Assembly (NCBI GenBank): GCA_009774585.1
Contig: VSOA01000043.1
Span: 1-18,496, forward strand
Length of the DNA: 18,496 nt
Source: Lachnospiraceae bacterium
GTDB lineage: Bacteria; Bacillota; Clostridia; Lachnospirales; Lachnospiraceae
Direction: 5' to 3'
Positions within the stretch are counted from its first letter, which is position 1; every line of letters begins with the position of its first letter. Made by a program: the position numbers and the translations under genes. The notes under the pieces are model-generated. The model saw only the letters and a program-made list of their open reading frames with translations, was not told the DNA's origin and did no database searches. Below are positions 1 through 6,637 of the stretch, in pieces.

Positions 1-335
1 ATCCGCATGCTCAAAGAATACGAGTTGAAAGCAGTGCCATGATCAGGGAAAGTGTTCTGGCAGCAAGGGACAGACAGACTAAGAGATTTGGCGGTACAGG
101 TCTTAAGTTTAATTCCGATATGAAGGCGGCCGATATGGAACGCTTCTGTAGTCTGGGCGACAAGGAGAAACGCTTTATGGAGCAGATGTTTACCGCGATG
201 AAACTCTCCGCAAGAGGATATCACCGGATACTGAAAGTGGCGCGGACAATTGCTGACTTGGAAGAATGCAGCGAAATCGAAGAAAATCATTTGGCGGAGG
301 CAATCAGTTACAGACAGATGGAGGTGTTTCAGTGA
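1..335 (+). CDS. comM: ComM/YifB-like Mg-chelatase-type AAA+ ATPase, C-terminal part (5' end outside window)
   Basis: The reading frame is open from base 3 and carries only the last ~110 residues. It shows the C-terminal signature of the ComM/YifB family: an Arg-rich entry helix (VLAARDRQTKRF), then LSARGYHRILKVARTIADL and a closing EAISYRQME. In this family that block is the sensor-2/lid end of a hexameric AAA+ protein; ComM is a branch-migration helicase acting on recombination intermediates during natural transformation. The ATPase core lies upstream and cannot be judged here. Its stop codon (TGA 333-335) shares a base with the dprA start, so the two are translationally coupled. Neighbouring dprA supports a DNA-processing role. 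I am confident of the family and less so that it acts in competence in this organism. Confidence 0.9.
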   Translation, partial: PHAQRIRVESSAMIRESVLAARDRQTKRFGGTGLKFNSDMKAADMERFCSLGDKEKRFMEQMFTAMKLSARGYHRILKVARTIADLEECSEIEENHLAEAISYRQMEVFQ

Positions 336-1456
336 TGATACAGGATTCAGAGAGAGCATATATACATTGGCTGTATCAGGCGATGGGCATGGGAAACAGA
401 AGATTGTTCAGAGAATTGAGACAACTTGCAACGGCAGAAGAAATCTACGAGATGGCGAGAAAGGGGCTGCTGGAGGAGAAACTGAGCGGCAGATATCAGA
501 AGAAAGTGCAGAAGATTACAGCATCTGCAATCAGTTATGACGTGATCGGCGAATATGAGCGGATGACGGAGCGGGGAATAGAGTTTACTGCGGTAGAAGA
601 GGAAGGATTTCCTAAGAAGCTTGCGACGATACCTGATGCCCCGAGCCTCATCTATTATGCAGGGAAACTGCCGGATGACCAATGCAAGTCGGTTGCCGTG
701 ATAGGGGCGAGAGAGTGCTCGGAATATGGTCATCGTATGGCGAGGGAGTTTGGTAAGATGCTGGCGGAAGCGGGTATACAGGTGATCAGCGGTATGGCAA
801 GGGGCATTGACGGGATTGGGCAGACGGCGGCGCTCAGGGCGGGCGGCTATTCTCTGGGAGTACTCGGGTGCGGTGTGGATATCTGTTATCCGTCCGAGCA
901 CAGAACGCTATACGAGCAGCTGCTTGTACAAGGAGGCGTCTGTTCCGAATATCCGCCGGGAATTGAGCCGAGGGCGGTGCTTTTTCCACCAAGGAACCGT
1001 ATTATCAGCGGGCTGTGTGACGCAGTGCTTGTAATTGAGGCCAAAGAGCGCAGCGGCACGCTGATTACCGTGGATATGGCATTGGAGCAGGGAAGGGAAG
1101 TCTACGCGCTGCCGGGAAGGACGACGGATCCGCTCAGCCGGGGATGCAACAGATTGATCAGGCAGGGAGCGGAGATTGTTGTTTCACCGCAGGATTTATT
1201 GAAAGAATTAGATCCTGAGTTTACAAAAAAAGAAACTTGTGAACAGCAGATGTTCTTCATGCCTGACGGGATGAAGGGACAGCTTATGCAGATATTGGAT
1301 TATCAGCCTAAGTCCATGGATGTGATCCATAAGACATATGAGGACACATACAACTGTTATCTGGCGATTCCGGAGTTGTGTCATGAACTTCTGCAGTTGT
1401 GTGCGATGGGATATGCCGGTCAGATTGGCGGGAGTTATTATGTGCGCAAAATGTAG
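335..1456 (+). CDS. dprA: DNA-processing protein DprA
   Basis: 373 residues from ATG 335. In transformable bacteria DprA binds incoming single-stranded DNA and loads RecA on it, in the cytoplasm. The N-terminal ~100 residues look like the helical/SAM-like part. The Rossmann-like core follows with the expected motifs: VAVIGAR (120-126), SGMARGID (152-159), GVLGCGVDICYP (175-186), SEYPPG (204-209) and FPPRNRIISGL (217-227). The C-terminal ~60 residues fit the winged-helix (DML1-like) tail. Length is normal. Start choice: ATG 335 overlaps the comM stop as TGATG, with GGAGG at 320-324 about ten bases upstream; GTG 332 is an equally placed alternative. The frame is open upstream to 266, but those residues are comM in another frame. 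No terminator is visible before pilB, so read-through is possible. Confidence 0.96.
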   Translation: MIQDSERAYIHWLYQAMGMGNRRLFRELRQLATAEEIYEMARKGLLEEKLSGRYQKKVQKITASAISYDVIGEYERMTERGIEFTAVEEEGFPKKLATIPDAPSLIYYAGKLPDDQCKSVAVIGARECSEYGHRMAREFGKMLAEAGIQVISGMARGIDGIGQTAALRAGGYSLGVLGCGVDICYPSEHRTLYEQLLVQGGVCSEYPPGIEPRAVLFPPRNRIISGLCDAVLVIEAKERSGTLITVDMALEQGREVYALPGRTTDPLSRGCNRLIRQGAEIVVSPQDLLKELDPEFTKKETCEQQMFFMPDGMKGQLMQILDYQPKSMDVIHKTYEDTYNCYLAIPELCHELLQLCAMGYAGQIGGSYYVRKM

Positions 1457-1464
1457 AATATTTT

Positions 1465-1493
1465 TTGCCACATATTGTGTTTTATGATAAAAT
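1465..1493 (+). promoter_or_regulatory. Predicted sigma-A promoter for pilB
   Basis: TTGCCA (1465-1470) and TAAAAT (1488-1493), each one base off consensus, are separated by 17 bases in the AT-rich gap between dprA and pilB. The start of transcription would be near 1500, leaving a ~50-base leader to the pilB start. A short palindrome, CACA-TAT-TGTG (1470-1480), sits in the spacer and could be an operator or chance. Inferred from sequence only. Confidence 0.6.
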
Positions 1494-1548
1494 GAAATAT
1501 ATGTGAGGCGGATTTGTGCCAAAGAAAGAATAGGGGATGTTACACGGT

Positions 1549-3240
1549 ATGGATATCAACAGAAAAAAGCTGCGTCTCGGCGACGTGCTCGTAAATAGCG
1601 GAGTTATTTCCATTGACGATCTGGAGAAAGGGCTTTCAAGACAGAAAGGAACCGGACGCAAGCTGGGTGAAGTACTGGTAGACGAAGGGCTTGTCACGGA
1701 GGAAAATATTGCAAGAGCGCTTAGTAACCAGCTTCAATACGATATGGTCGAACTGCAGAACGTAGAAATAGAAGAAGATATTCTGAAGCTGGTGCCCGCC
1801 AATGTGCTCAAGAAATACAAGGTGCTGCCTTTTGAGTACTCGCAGGACAATATGATGCTGCGTGTGGCGATGGCAGACCCTATGGACATAGCGGCATTGG
1901 ATGATATCAATATCATTACCAATATGCAGGTGGAGCCGGTGGTGGCTACCACAGGAAGCGTTATGCTGGCAATTGACAGGTATTACGGTCAGGCGGAAGT
2001 AAATTCTGCGCTGGAAGAATACACGAGAGAAAAAGAGAGCCAGATGATGGAGCAGGAAGACCTCTACAGCGAGGATGTTAATAACTCGCCTATCGTACAG
2101 CTTGTCAAAGGCATGATAGAACAGGCGGTCAGACAGCGAGCTTCCGATATTCATATAGAGCCCATGGAGCGTCAGGTGCGCATCCGTTACCGTATCGACG
2201 GCGCCTTGTATGAGAAGGCGACTTATAGCGTGAGGCTTTTGCCTGCTATGGTGGCACGTATCAAGATTATTGGCGGTATGGATATCTCAGAGAAGAGAAA
2301 ACCGCAGGACGGGCGTATTACGCAGATCGTGGACAGACGCGAATATGATATCCGTGTTTCTATTCTGCCCACGGTGTACGGTGAGAAAATCGTTATGCGT
2401 CTGACTTCCAAGAATGCGCTTACCAAGGAAAAGAGCCAACTTGGACTCAGACCGGATGAACTTAAGAAATTCGATCATATACTGATGAATCCGCACGGTA
2501 TTCTGTTAGTTACCGGACCTACCGGAAGCGGTAAGTCAACCACACTGTATACCGCGCTTAGTGAGTTGAATAAAGAAGACGTAAATATTATCACAGTAGA
2601 AGATCCTGTGGAGGCAAACATAGATGGAATCAATCAGGTGCAGGTTAATAATAAAGCAAATCTGACATTTGCATCAGCGCTGCGTTCTATCCTGCGTCAG
2701 GACCCGGATATCATTATGATCGGTGAGATTCGAGATCAGGAGACGGCGTCTATCGCAGTACAGGCGTCCATCACAGGACACTTGGTTGTATCGACCCTGC
2801 ATACGAATTCGGCGGCGAGTACGATCACACGTCTTGCGGATATGGGAATCGAACCTTATCTGATTGCTGATTCGACGATTGGCGTTATTGCACAGCGTCT
2901 TGTGCGTCGGTTGTGCCCGGACTGTAAGAAAGCCAAAAAGGCCAGTGCAGACGATTTGGAACTTCTGATGAGAGAACCGGATGAAGATATTACAATCTAT
3001 GAACCTTGCGGCTGCCCAAGATGTGACGGCACAGGGTTTAAGGGACGAATCGGCGTCTATGAGATTATGGAAGTCTCGCAGCCGCTTAAGACGATAATCA
3101 GCAAGAACGGTTCCGCGGAAGATATCAAAAATAAGGCTTTGGAGGAAGGAATGAATACGCTCCGTATGAGTGCAACAAAGTATGTGTTGGAAGGAATTAC
3201 TTCCGTTCCGGAGATGATGAGAGTGTCCTTTGATATCTAA
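1549..3240 (+). CDS. pilB: Type IV pilus assembly ATPase PilB (GspE/PulE family) with c-di-GMP-type MshEN domain
   Basis: 563 residues from ATG 1549. It is the hexameric cytoplasmic motor that powers pilin polymerisation through PilC. The N-terminal MshEN domain (~8-150) holds two tandem copies of the motif known to bind cyclic di-GMP in MshE: RLG at 9-11 running to Q32 with all key positions kept, and KLG at 38-40 running to Q61 with Lys for Arg and Ile for one Leu. A linker is followed by the ATPase core: Walker A GPTGSGKST (323-331), the Asp-box and Walker B region ending IGEIRD (391-396), and HLVVSTLHTN after it. A four-cysteine zinc site (C456, C459, C487/C489, C492) is typical of PilB/GspE and absent from PilT. 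Start: AGGGG at 1532-1536 abuts ATG 1537, too close to serve it, but is 12 bases before ATG 1549; 1537 remains possible. Confidence 0.97.
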   Translation: MDINRKKLRLGDVLVNSGVISIDDLEKGLSRQKGTGRKLGEVLVDEGLVTEENIARALSNQLQYDMVELQNVEIEEDILKLVPANVLKKYKVLPFEYSQDNMMLRVAMADPMDIAALDDINIITNMQVEPVVATTGSVMLAIDRYYGQAEVNSALEEYTREKESQMMEQEDLYSEDVNNSPIVQLVKGMIEQAVRQRASDIHIEPMERQVRIRYRIDGALYEKATYSVRLLPAMVARIKIIGGMDISEKRKPQDGRITQIVDRREYDIRVSILPTVYGEKIVMRLTSKNALTKEKSQLGLRPDELKKFDHILMNPHGILLVTGPTGSGKSTTLYTALSELNKEDVNIITVEDPVEANIDGINQVQVNNKANLTFASALRSILRQDPDIIMIGEIRDQETASIAVQASITGHLVVSTLHTNSAASTITRLADMGIEPYLIADSTIGVIAQRLVRRLCPDCKKAKKASADDLELLMREPDEDITIYEPCGCPRCDGTGFKGRIGVYEIMEVSQPLKTIISKNGSAEDIKNKALEEGMNTLRMSATKYVLEGITSVPEMMRVSFDI

Positions 3241-3281
3241 AGGATAAACGAAATTCCGTTTATTTTAATATAAAATAAAGA

Positions 3282-3310
3282 TTGACTTTTGGGATTCTTT
3301 TCTATATAAT
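3282..3310 (+). promoter_or_regulatory. Predicted sigma-A promoter upstream of the Rpn-family gene
   Basis: TTGACT (3282-3287), 17 bases, then a perfect TATAAT (3305-3310). This is the closest match to consensus in the window. The predicted start near 3317 lies only ~20 bases before the GC-rich hairpin at 3336-3356, so transcripts would be cut at about 45-50 bases unless they read through. Confidence 0.7.
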
Positions 3311-3335
3311 TATCTTGAAAGTTCATAAAACATCG

Positions 3336-3364
3336 AGCGGGCTTTCACAGCCCGCTATATTTTT
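3336..3364 (+). terminator. Rho-independent terminator or attenuator between pilB and the Rpn-family gene
   Basis: AGCGGGCT (3336-3343) pairs perfectly with AGCCCGCT (3349-3356) around a 5-base loop, followed by ATATTTTT. An 8-bp GC-rich stem with a T-run fits an intrinsic terminator. It lies ~95 bases after the pilB stop, so it would end pilB transcripts. Because the promoter at 3282-3310 lies before it, it may also act as an attenuator in the leader of the next gene. Confidence 0.72.
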
Positions 3365-3456
3365 CGTTGGCAGATTCTGCCGCTATTCACGAATGTAGGC
3401 AGGACTGTCTGGAGAAATGTCCGTATATCCTGCACAAATATGAAGGAAGGGGATAT

Positions 3457-4380
3457 ATGGGACAGAAAGATTTAACGGCAAAAGAACTGGAAAGCAGACC
3501 GGACGTGTTTGCAGATATTATTAATGCATTGATTTATGAGGGTGAGCAAATAGTTTCATCCGGAATGTTGCAGGCGGCTCCTACGGAGACATTGTATGCA
3601 AGTATAGACGACAGCAAGACCAAAGATGTGGAATTAGCGAATTTAGAAAGTGAAAAGGGACCAGAGAAGGAGAATTTCGGAACGCTTCGCAATCAGTATC
3701 ATGATGTGAGTAAATACGAGATGGAACAAAAGAAGATAAAAATACAGTATGTTTTGGAAAACGAGTCAGGTGAAAACTATCGTCTGCTTTTACGCAAAGC
3801 GGGATATGAAGGCGCTATATACCGAAATGAATATGAAGACGAACAGATCTATCCGGTAGTGATTCTGGTGCTCTATTGGGGTGATAAAGAATGGAAGCCG
3901 CATACGGATATGTACGGGCTATTTACAGATGGGCTTAATAATCCGAAAGTCAGGAAGTATGTGGATAATATCAAACTTCATCTCTATCCGATGGCACACC
4001 TGCCGGAAGAAATCAGACAGCGGTTTCAGAGCGACATGCGTATTGTGGTGGATTATCTGGCGGAAGGTGAGTCGTATAAGCCGACAGGACAGGTAATAAG
4101 ACATATCGGACCGATGTTGCGGCTGCTATACGCTTTGACGGGAGAAGAAGAATTACTTGACATGTTGACAGAAGCGCAGCAGAAACAAGATGAAGGAGGA
4201 GAGACGATAATGGGGGAGTACTATACAACTTATTTTGCAAAGAAATGCAGGCAGGAAGGAGTAAACAAACTTAACAACTTGATACGGGTTCTTATAGAGA
4301 AAGGGCGCGAGGAAGACATGAGGCGTTCTTTGGAAGACAAGGAATATCAGGAAGAATTGTTTCGGGAGTTTGGTTTGTAG
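3457..4380 (+). CDS. Rpn-family PD-(D/E)XK nuclease / putative transposase protein
   Basis: 307 residues. The opening MGQKDLTAKELES followed by DVFADIINALIYEG (residues 16-29), the block YPVVILVLYWG (132-142) and FQSDMRIVVDYL (190-201) match my knowledge of the Rpn/PF04754-type proteins that occur in many copies in Lachnospiraceae. Relatives such as RpnA promote RecA-independent recombination and cut DNA in vitro; the in vivo role here is unknown. Most relatives carry ENQT at the ExQ position of the nuclease fold; here it reads ENES (101-104), so a catalytic Gln may be Glu. The C-terminal ~60 residues are charged and helical. Start: ATG 3457 has AAGGAAGGGG just before it; the frame is open back to a TTG at 3367, but no ribosome site supports that. 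The gene has its own promoter and terminator and no obvious link to pilus assembly. Confidence 0.82.
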   Translation: MGQKDLTAKELESRPDVFADIINALIYEGEQIVSSGMLQAAPTETLYASIDDSKTKDVELANLESEKGPEKENFGTLRNQYHDVSKYEMEQKKIKIQYVLENESGENYRLLLRKAGYEGAIYRNEYEDEQIYPVVILVLYWGDKEWKPHTDMYGLFTDGLNNPKVRKYVDNIKLHLYPMAHLPEEIRQRFQSDMRIVVDYLAEGESYKPTGQVIRHIGPMLRLLYALTGEEELLDMLTEAQQKQDEGGETIMGEYYTTYFAKKCRQEGVNKLNNLIRVLIEKGREEDMRRSLEDKEYQEELFREFGL

Positions 4381-4414
4381 AAAGCAGGGGGCAGACATAG
4401 TAAAGAGATATTAG

Positions 4415-4452
4415 GCAGATTGCGCAAAAATTGCTGAGCGCAGTCTGCTTTT
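4415..4452 (+). terminator. Rho-independent terminator of the Rpn-family gene
   Basis: GCAGATTGCGC (4415-4425) pairs with GCGCAGTCTGC (4438-4448), an 11-bp stem with a single G-T wobble and a 12-base loop, followed by TTTT and a T-rich stretch. It starts 34 bases after the stop codon. Confidence 0.85.
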
Positions 4453-4500
4453 GTCGTTTATTTATTCAGTACAAAAATATATAAATATACATCATAGGCG

Positions 4501-4530
4501 TATTGTGGTCATATACAACCACAATATTTT
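4501..4530. repeat. Perfect 9-bp inverted repeat, hairpin with short T-run
   Basis: TATTGTGGT (4501-4509) and ACCACAATA (4518-4526) are perfect complements with an 8-base loop, followed by TTTT. It could be a second, weaker terminator backing up the one at 4415, or a protein binding site. The sequence alone does not decide. Confidence 0.55.
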
Positions 4531-4559
4531 GTATAGATTGCCCAAAAATATAAAAAAAT

Positions 4560-4586
4560 ATGCAAAAATTTCAACGATATTTGCAT
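4560..4586. promoter_or_regulatory. Inverted repeat overlapping the pilC -35 box
   Basis: ATGCAAA (4560-4566) and TTTGCAT (4580-4586) are perfect complements separated by 13 bases. The right arm covers the proposed -35 box TTGCAT (4581-4586). A dimeric regulator bound here would touch RNA polymerase. In such AT-rich DNA a 7-bp dyad can arise by chance. Confidence 0.4.
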
Positions 4587-4609
4587 TTTATGACATAAAG
4601 TGGTATGAT
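4581..4609 (+). promoter_or_regulatory. Predicted promoter for pilC-pilA-pilD
   Basis: TTGCAT (4581-4586), 17 bases, TATGAT (4604-4609), with TG at 4601-4602 giving an extended -10 element. Transcription would begin near 4616, leaving a leader of ~117 bases. The Rpn-family terminator lies just upstream, so pilC needs a promoter here. A second TATAAT at 4685-4690 has no matching -35 box. Confidence 0.58.
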
Positions 4610-4621
4610 AATAGTCATAAA
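4587..4621. promoter_or_regulatory. Inverted repeat flanking the pilC -10 box, candidate operator
   Basis: TTTATGAC (4587-4594) and GTCATAAA (4614-4621) are perfect 8-bp complements 19 bases apart. They sit on either side of the -10 box, the right arm at the predicted start of transcription. The left arm begins exactly where the previous inverted repeat ends. Placement fits a repressor operator or a structured 5' end; function is inferred. Confidence 0.48.
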
Positions 4622-4732
4622 GTACCGATATGATAAATGGGACGAGCAATAGGATGGTCTATCGCTGATGGGCTTTGGCGTACATATAATATATATAGCG
4701 GTATGGATAGGGGAGTACACGGAGGGTATGCC

Positions 4733-5947
4733 ATGGCAACATGGGGCTATGTCGCAATAGATAAGAGTGGTAAAGAAACCAAGGGCAGCAGGGATGCTGA
4801 CAGTAAAGAACAGGTAACAAGAGAATTGAAGAATCAAGGCATGATTGTTCTGGATATCACAGAGCAGAACGCCTTGACTAAGGATATCAGTATTGACTTC
4901 GGCGGTAAGCCGACACCGAGAGATTTGGCAGTGTTCTGTAGGCAGTTTGCCAGTATCACCAGAGCGGGTGTCACGATTATACAGACGCTCAACATGCTGG
5001 CGGAACAGACAGAGAATGTGAAGATGCAGAAAGCATTGCAGGCAGTGCGCGCCAACGTAGAGAAAGGTGAGAGTTTCGCGGATTCGTTGGCAAGGCATGA
5101 CAATGTATTTCCTGAACTGTTAGTACAGATGGCAAGGGCGGGCGAGGCTTCTGGTAGTTTGGAGACAGCCATGGAACGTATGGCAATCCAGTTTGAGAAG
5201 TCGGCAAAGACGCAGGCTCTTATTAAGAAAGCCATGATATATCCGATTGTGGTGGCTTGCGTAGCGGTAGCAGTTGTTATCGTTATGCTGGTGTTCGTTA
5301 TTCCGCGATACATGGATATGTTTGAAGAGTTGGGAACAGAACTACCGGCTATTACAAAAGCAGTCGTGGCAATGAGTACCTTTATACAAAATTACTGGTT
5401 TATCATTGTTCCGGTAGTGGCGATAACAGTGTTTGCAGTTAAAACATGGGCAAAAACAAATTCCGGTAAACACGTGGTAGGTAAGCTGGCTCTTAAGATT
5501 CCGGCGATTAAGAACATGGTAGTGAAATCTGCTTCTGCGCAGATGGCAAGAACATTGAGCACTCTTTTGACAGCAGGTGTGCCGCTGATTGAAGCAGTTG
5601 ATATTGTAGCGGATACGATGGGAAATATCTGGTTTAAAGAGGCGTTAAAAGAATCCGTAGAGCAAATCATGATTGGTGTGCCGTTATCCCAGCCATTGCA
5701 GACTAGTGGATTATTTCCACCGATGGTATACCATATGATTCGTATCGGTGAGGAAGCCGGTTCGACTGAAGAGATGTTGAATAAGTTGGCAGATTATTAT
5801 GAAGAAGAAGTGGAGATGGCAGTGCAGTCTTTGATGGCGGCGATGGAGCCGATGATTATCATTGTACTGGCATGCATTGTCGGTGTGCTGATTGGCGCGG
5901 TTATGGCGCCTATGGTTAATTTGTATGCGGCATTGGATAATCTGTAA
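4733..5947 (+). CDS. pilC: Type IV pilus inner-membrane platform protein PilC (GspF family)
   Basis: 404 residues, the usual PilC length. It is the polytopic membrane platform that couples the PilB motor to pilin insertion. After a ~65-residue N-terminal arm come two GspF (T2SSF) repeats. The first (~70-190) opens RDLAVFCRQFASITRAG and holds MARAGEASG. The second (~270-395) opens SAQMARTLSTLLTAGVPL and holds IRIGEEAGS. The paired GE.SG/GEEAGS signatures mark the family. Membrane segments lie at ~167-190, ~221-240 and ~374-394. Start: ATG 4733 has GGAGGG six bases upstream and yields a normal N-terminus (MATWGYVAIDKSGK); the in-frame ATGs at 4637 and 4703 lack ribosome sites. It is separated from pilB by the Rpn-family unit, although in most clusters the two are close neighbours. 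Confidence 0.96.
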   Translation: MATWGYVAIDKSGKETKGSRDADSKEQVTRELKNQGMIVLDITEQNALTKDISIDFGGKPTPRDLAVFCRQFASITRAGVTIIQTLNMLAEQTENVKMQKALQAVRANVEKGESFADSLARHDNVFPELLVQMARAGEASGSLETAMERMAIQFEKSAKTQALIKKAMIYPIVVACVAVAVVIVMLVFVIPRYMDMFEELGTELPAITKAVVAMSTFIQNYWFIIVPVVAITVFAVKTWAKTNSGKHVVGKLALKIPAIKNMVVKSASAQMARTLSTLLTAGVPLIEAVDIVADTMGNIWFKEALKESVEQIMIGVPLSQPLQTSGLFPPMVYHMIRIGEEAGSTEEMLNKLADYYEEEVEMAVQSLMAAMEPMIIIVLACIVGVLIGAVMAPMVNLYAALDNL

Positions 5948-6068
5948 GCTGGCGGAAACATAAGAATTGAACATGACAGTGTGTAGGGGAGCTGGCGTGT
6001 TTAAGATACGGGTATCAGGGAATATCCGGAACAAACATAACAAATTGAGAGGAAAAGGAGAAAGAGAA

Positions 6069-6596
6069 ATGAAAAAAATGAATAACAAAGGTTTTTCCCT
6101 TGTCGAGTTGATCATCGTTATTGCGATTATGGCAGTTTTGATTGTTGTTCTTGCACCTCAGTATTTGAAATATGTTGAGAAGTCAAGAAACTCAACAGAT
6201 GTAACGAATGCAACAGAGATTGTAACGGCAATCCAAGTATATGCGGCAGATCCGGATGTGGCAACAGGAGATGTATTGTCAGTAGGCACTGCGAAAATTA
6301 CGGTGGATGGTACTAAAACAACATGGACTACGGGTGTAAATAATTTGGATAAAGCTTTTTCGGAAGCAGGATTTGATGTGACAGGTAGCGGAACAAGTGC
6401 ATCTTTAGCTACTACTTGCGTAAGCAAGACAGCATGGACATCATATATTATTGATGTGACAGTAGAAAGCGGTGGCAGTGTCAAGTTTGAATATAGCGCT
6501 GGTGGAACAACTAATGCTTCCCAGAACTTCAAAGATGCTATGGCAGGTAAGAAGATTGGCAGTGGCACACCAGCTAATCCACCAGCTAATCCCTAA
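6069..6596 (+). CDS. pilA: Major type IV pilin (prepilin) PilA
   Basis: 175 residues; 167 after processing. The leader MKKMNNKG is cut by PilD before Phe, giving mature FSLVELIIVIAIMAVLIVV with Glu5, the class III signal and hydrophobic stalk. The start has AAGGAG eight bases upstream. The globular part is small and rich in Thr, Ala, Val and Ser with one Cys, and ends in a Pro/Asn-rich tail made of a duplicated PANP. I call it the major pilin because it is the smallest typical class III prepilin, sits next to pilC and pilD, and has a strong ribosome site and hairpins directly after the gene, as suits an abundant transcript. That it is the major subunit is inference. No clear promoter is seen in the 121-base gap after pilC, so it is probably cotranscribed. 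Confidence 0.9.
   Translation: MKKMNNKGFSLVELIIVIAIMAVLIVVLAPQYLKYVEKSRNSTDVTNATEIVTAIQVYAADPDVATGDVLSVGTAKITVDGTKTTWTTGVNNLDKAFSEAGFDVTGSGTSASLATTCVSKTAWTSYIIDVTVESGGSVKFEYSAGGTTNASQNFKDAMAGKKIGSGTPANPPANP
6569..6592 (+). repeat. Tandem 12-base repeat at the 3' end of pilA
   Basis: ACCAGCTAATCC occurs twice in direct succession (6569-6580, 6581-6592), encoding the doubled PANP tail just before the stop codon. Unit length is a multiple of three, so slippage would change tail length without a frameshift. Confidence 0.85.
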
Positions 6597-6637
6597 CCAC
6601 TCACACCAAACCTACATAAGTGTGACATAATTTAGCC

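Larger units (their letters stand above)
4381..4732. other. Gene-free 352-base regulatory region between the Rpn-family gene and pilC
   Basis: No supportable gene. In order it holds a strong terminator (4415-4452), a second hairpin with a short T-run (4501-4530), two abutting inverted repeats around a promoter (4560-4621), and a ~115-base leader before pilC. It is very AT-rich between 4450 and 4640. The open frame 4451-4633 has no ribosome site and a low-complexity Ile/Tyr/Lys-rich product, so I do not call it. I looked for the conserved core of the c-di-GMP-I riboswitch and saw no convincing match. Confidence 0.7.

Noticed and set aside
3367..3456. N-terminal extension of the Rpn-family gene from a TTG codon, with a Cys-rich stretch
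   Set aside because: No ribosome site precedes the TTG, which sits right after the terminator hairpin, whereas ATG 3457 has a strong one and gives the standard N-terminus of the family.
4451..4633. Open frame of 60 codons upstream of pilC
   Set aside because: No ribosome site, AT-driven composition, and it overlaps the hairpins and promoter of the region.
4637..4732. Upstream in-frame extension of pilC
   Set aside because: It would add 32 residues unlike any PilC N-terminus; GGAGGG sits ideally before ATG 4733.
4460..4732. c-di-GMP riboswitch upstream of pilC
   Set aside because: Expected because clostridial pilin genes are sometimes riboswitch-controlled, but the conserved core of the class I aptamer is absent; class II is poorly recognised by eye and would need a covariance-model search.
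5967..6068. Upstream in-frame extension of pilA
   Set aside because: It would put 34 residues before the leader; the ribosome site and the short basic leader fix the start at 6069.
5948..6068. Possible separate promoter for pilA
   Set aside because: TTGAAC at 5967-5972 has no -10 box at a suitable distance, so nothing supportable was found.
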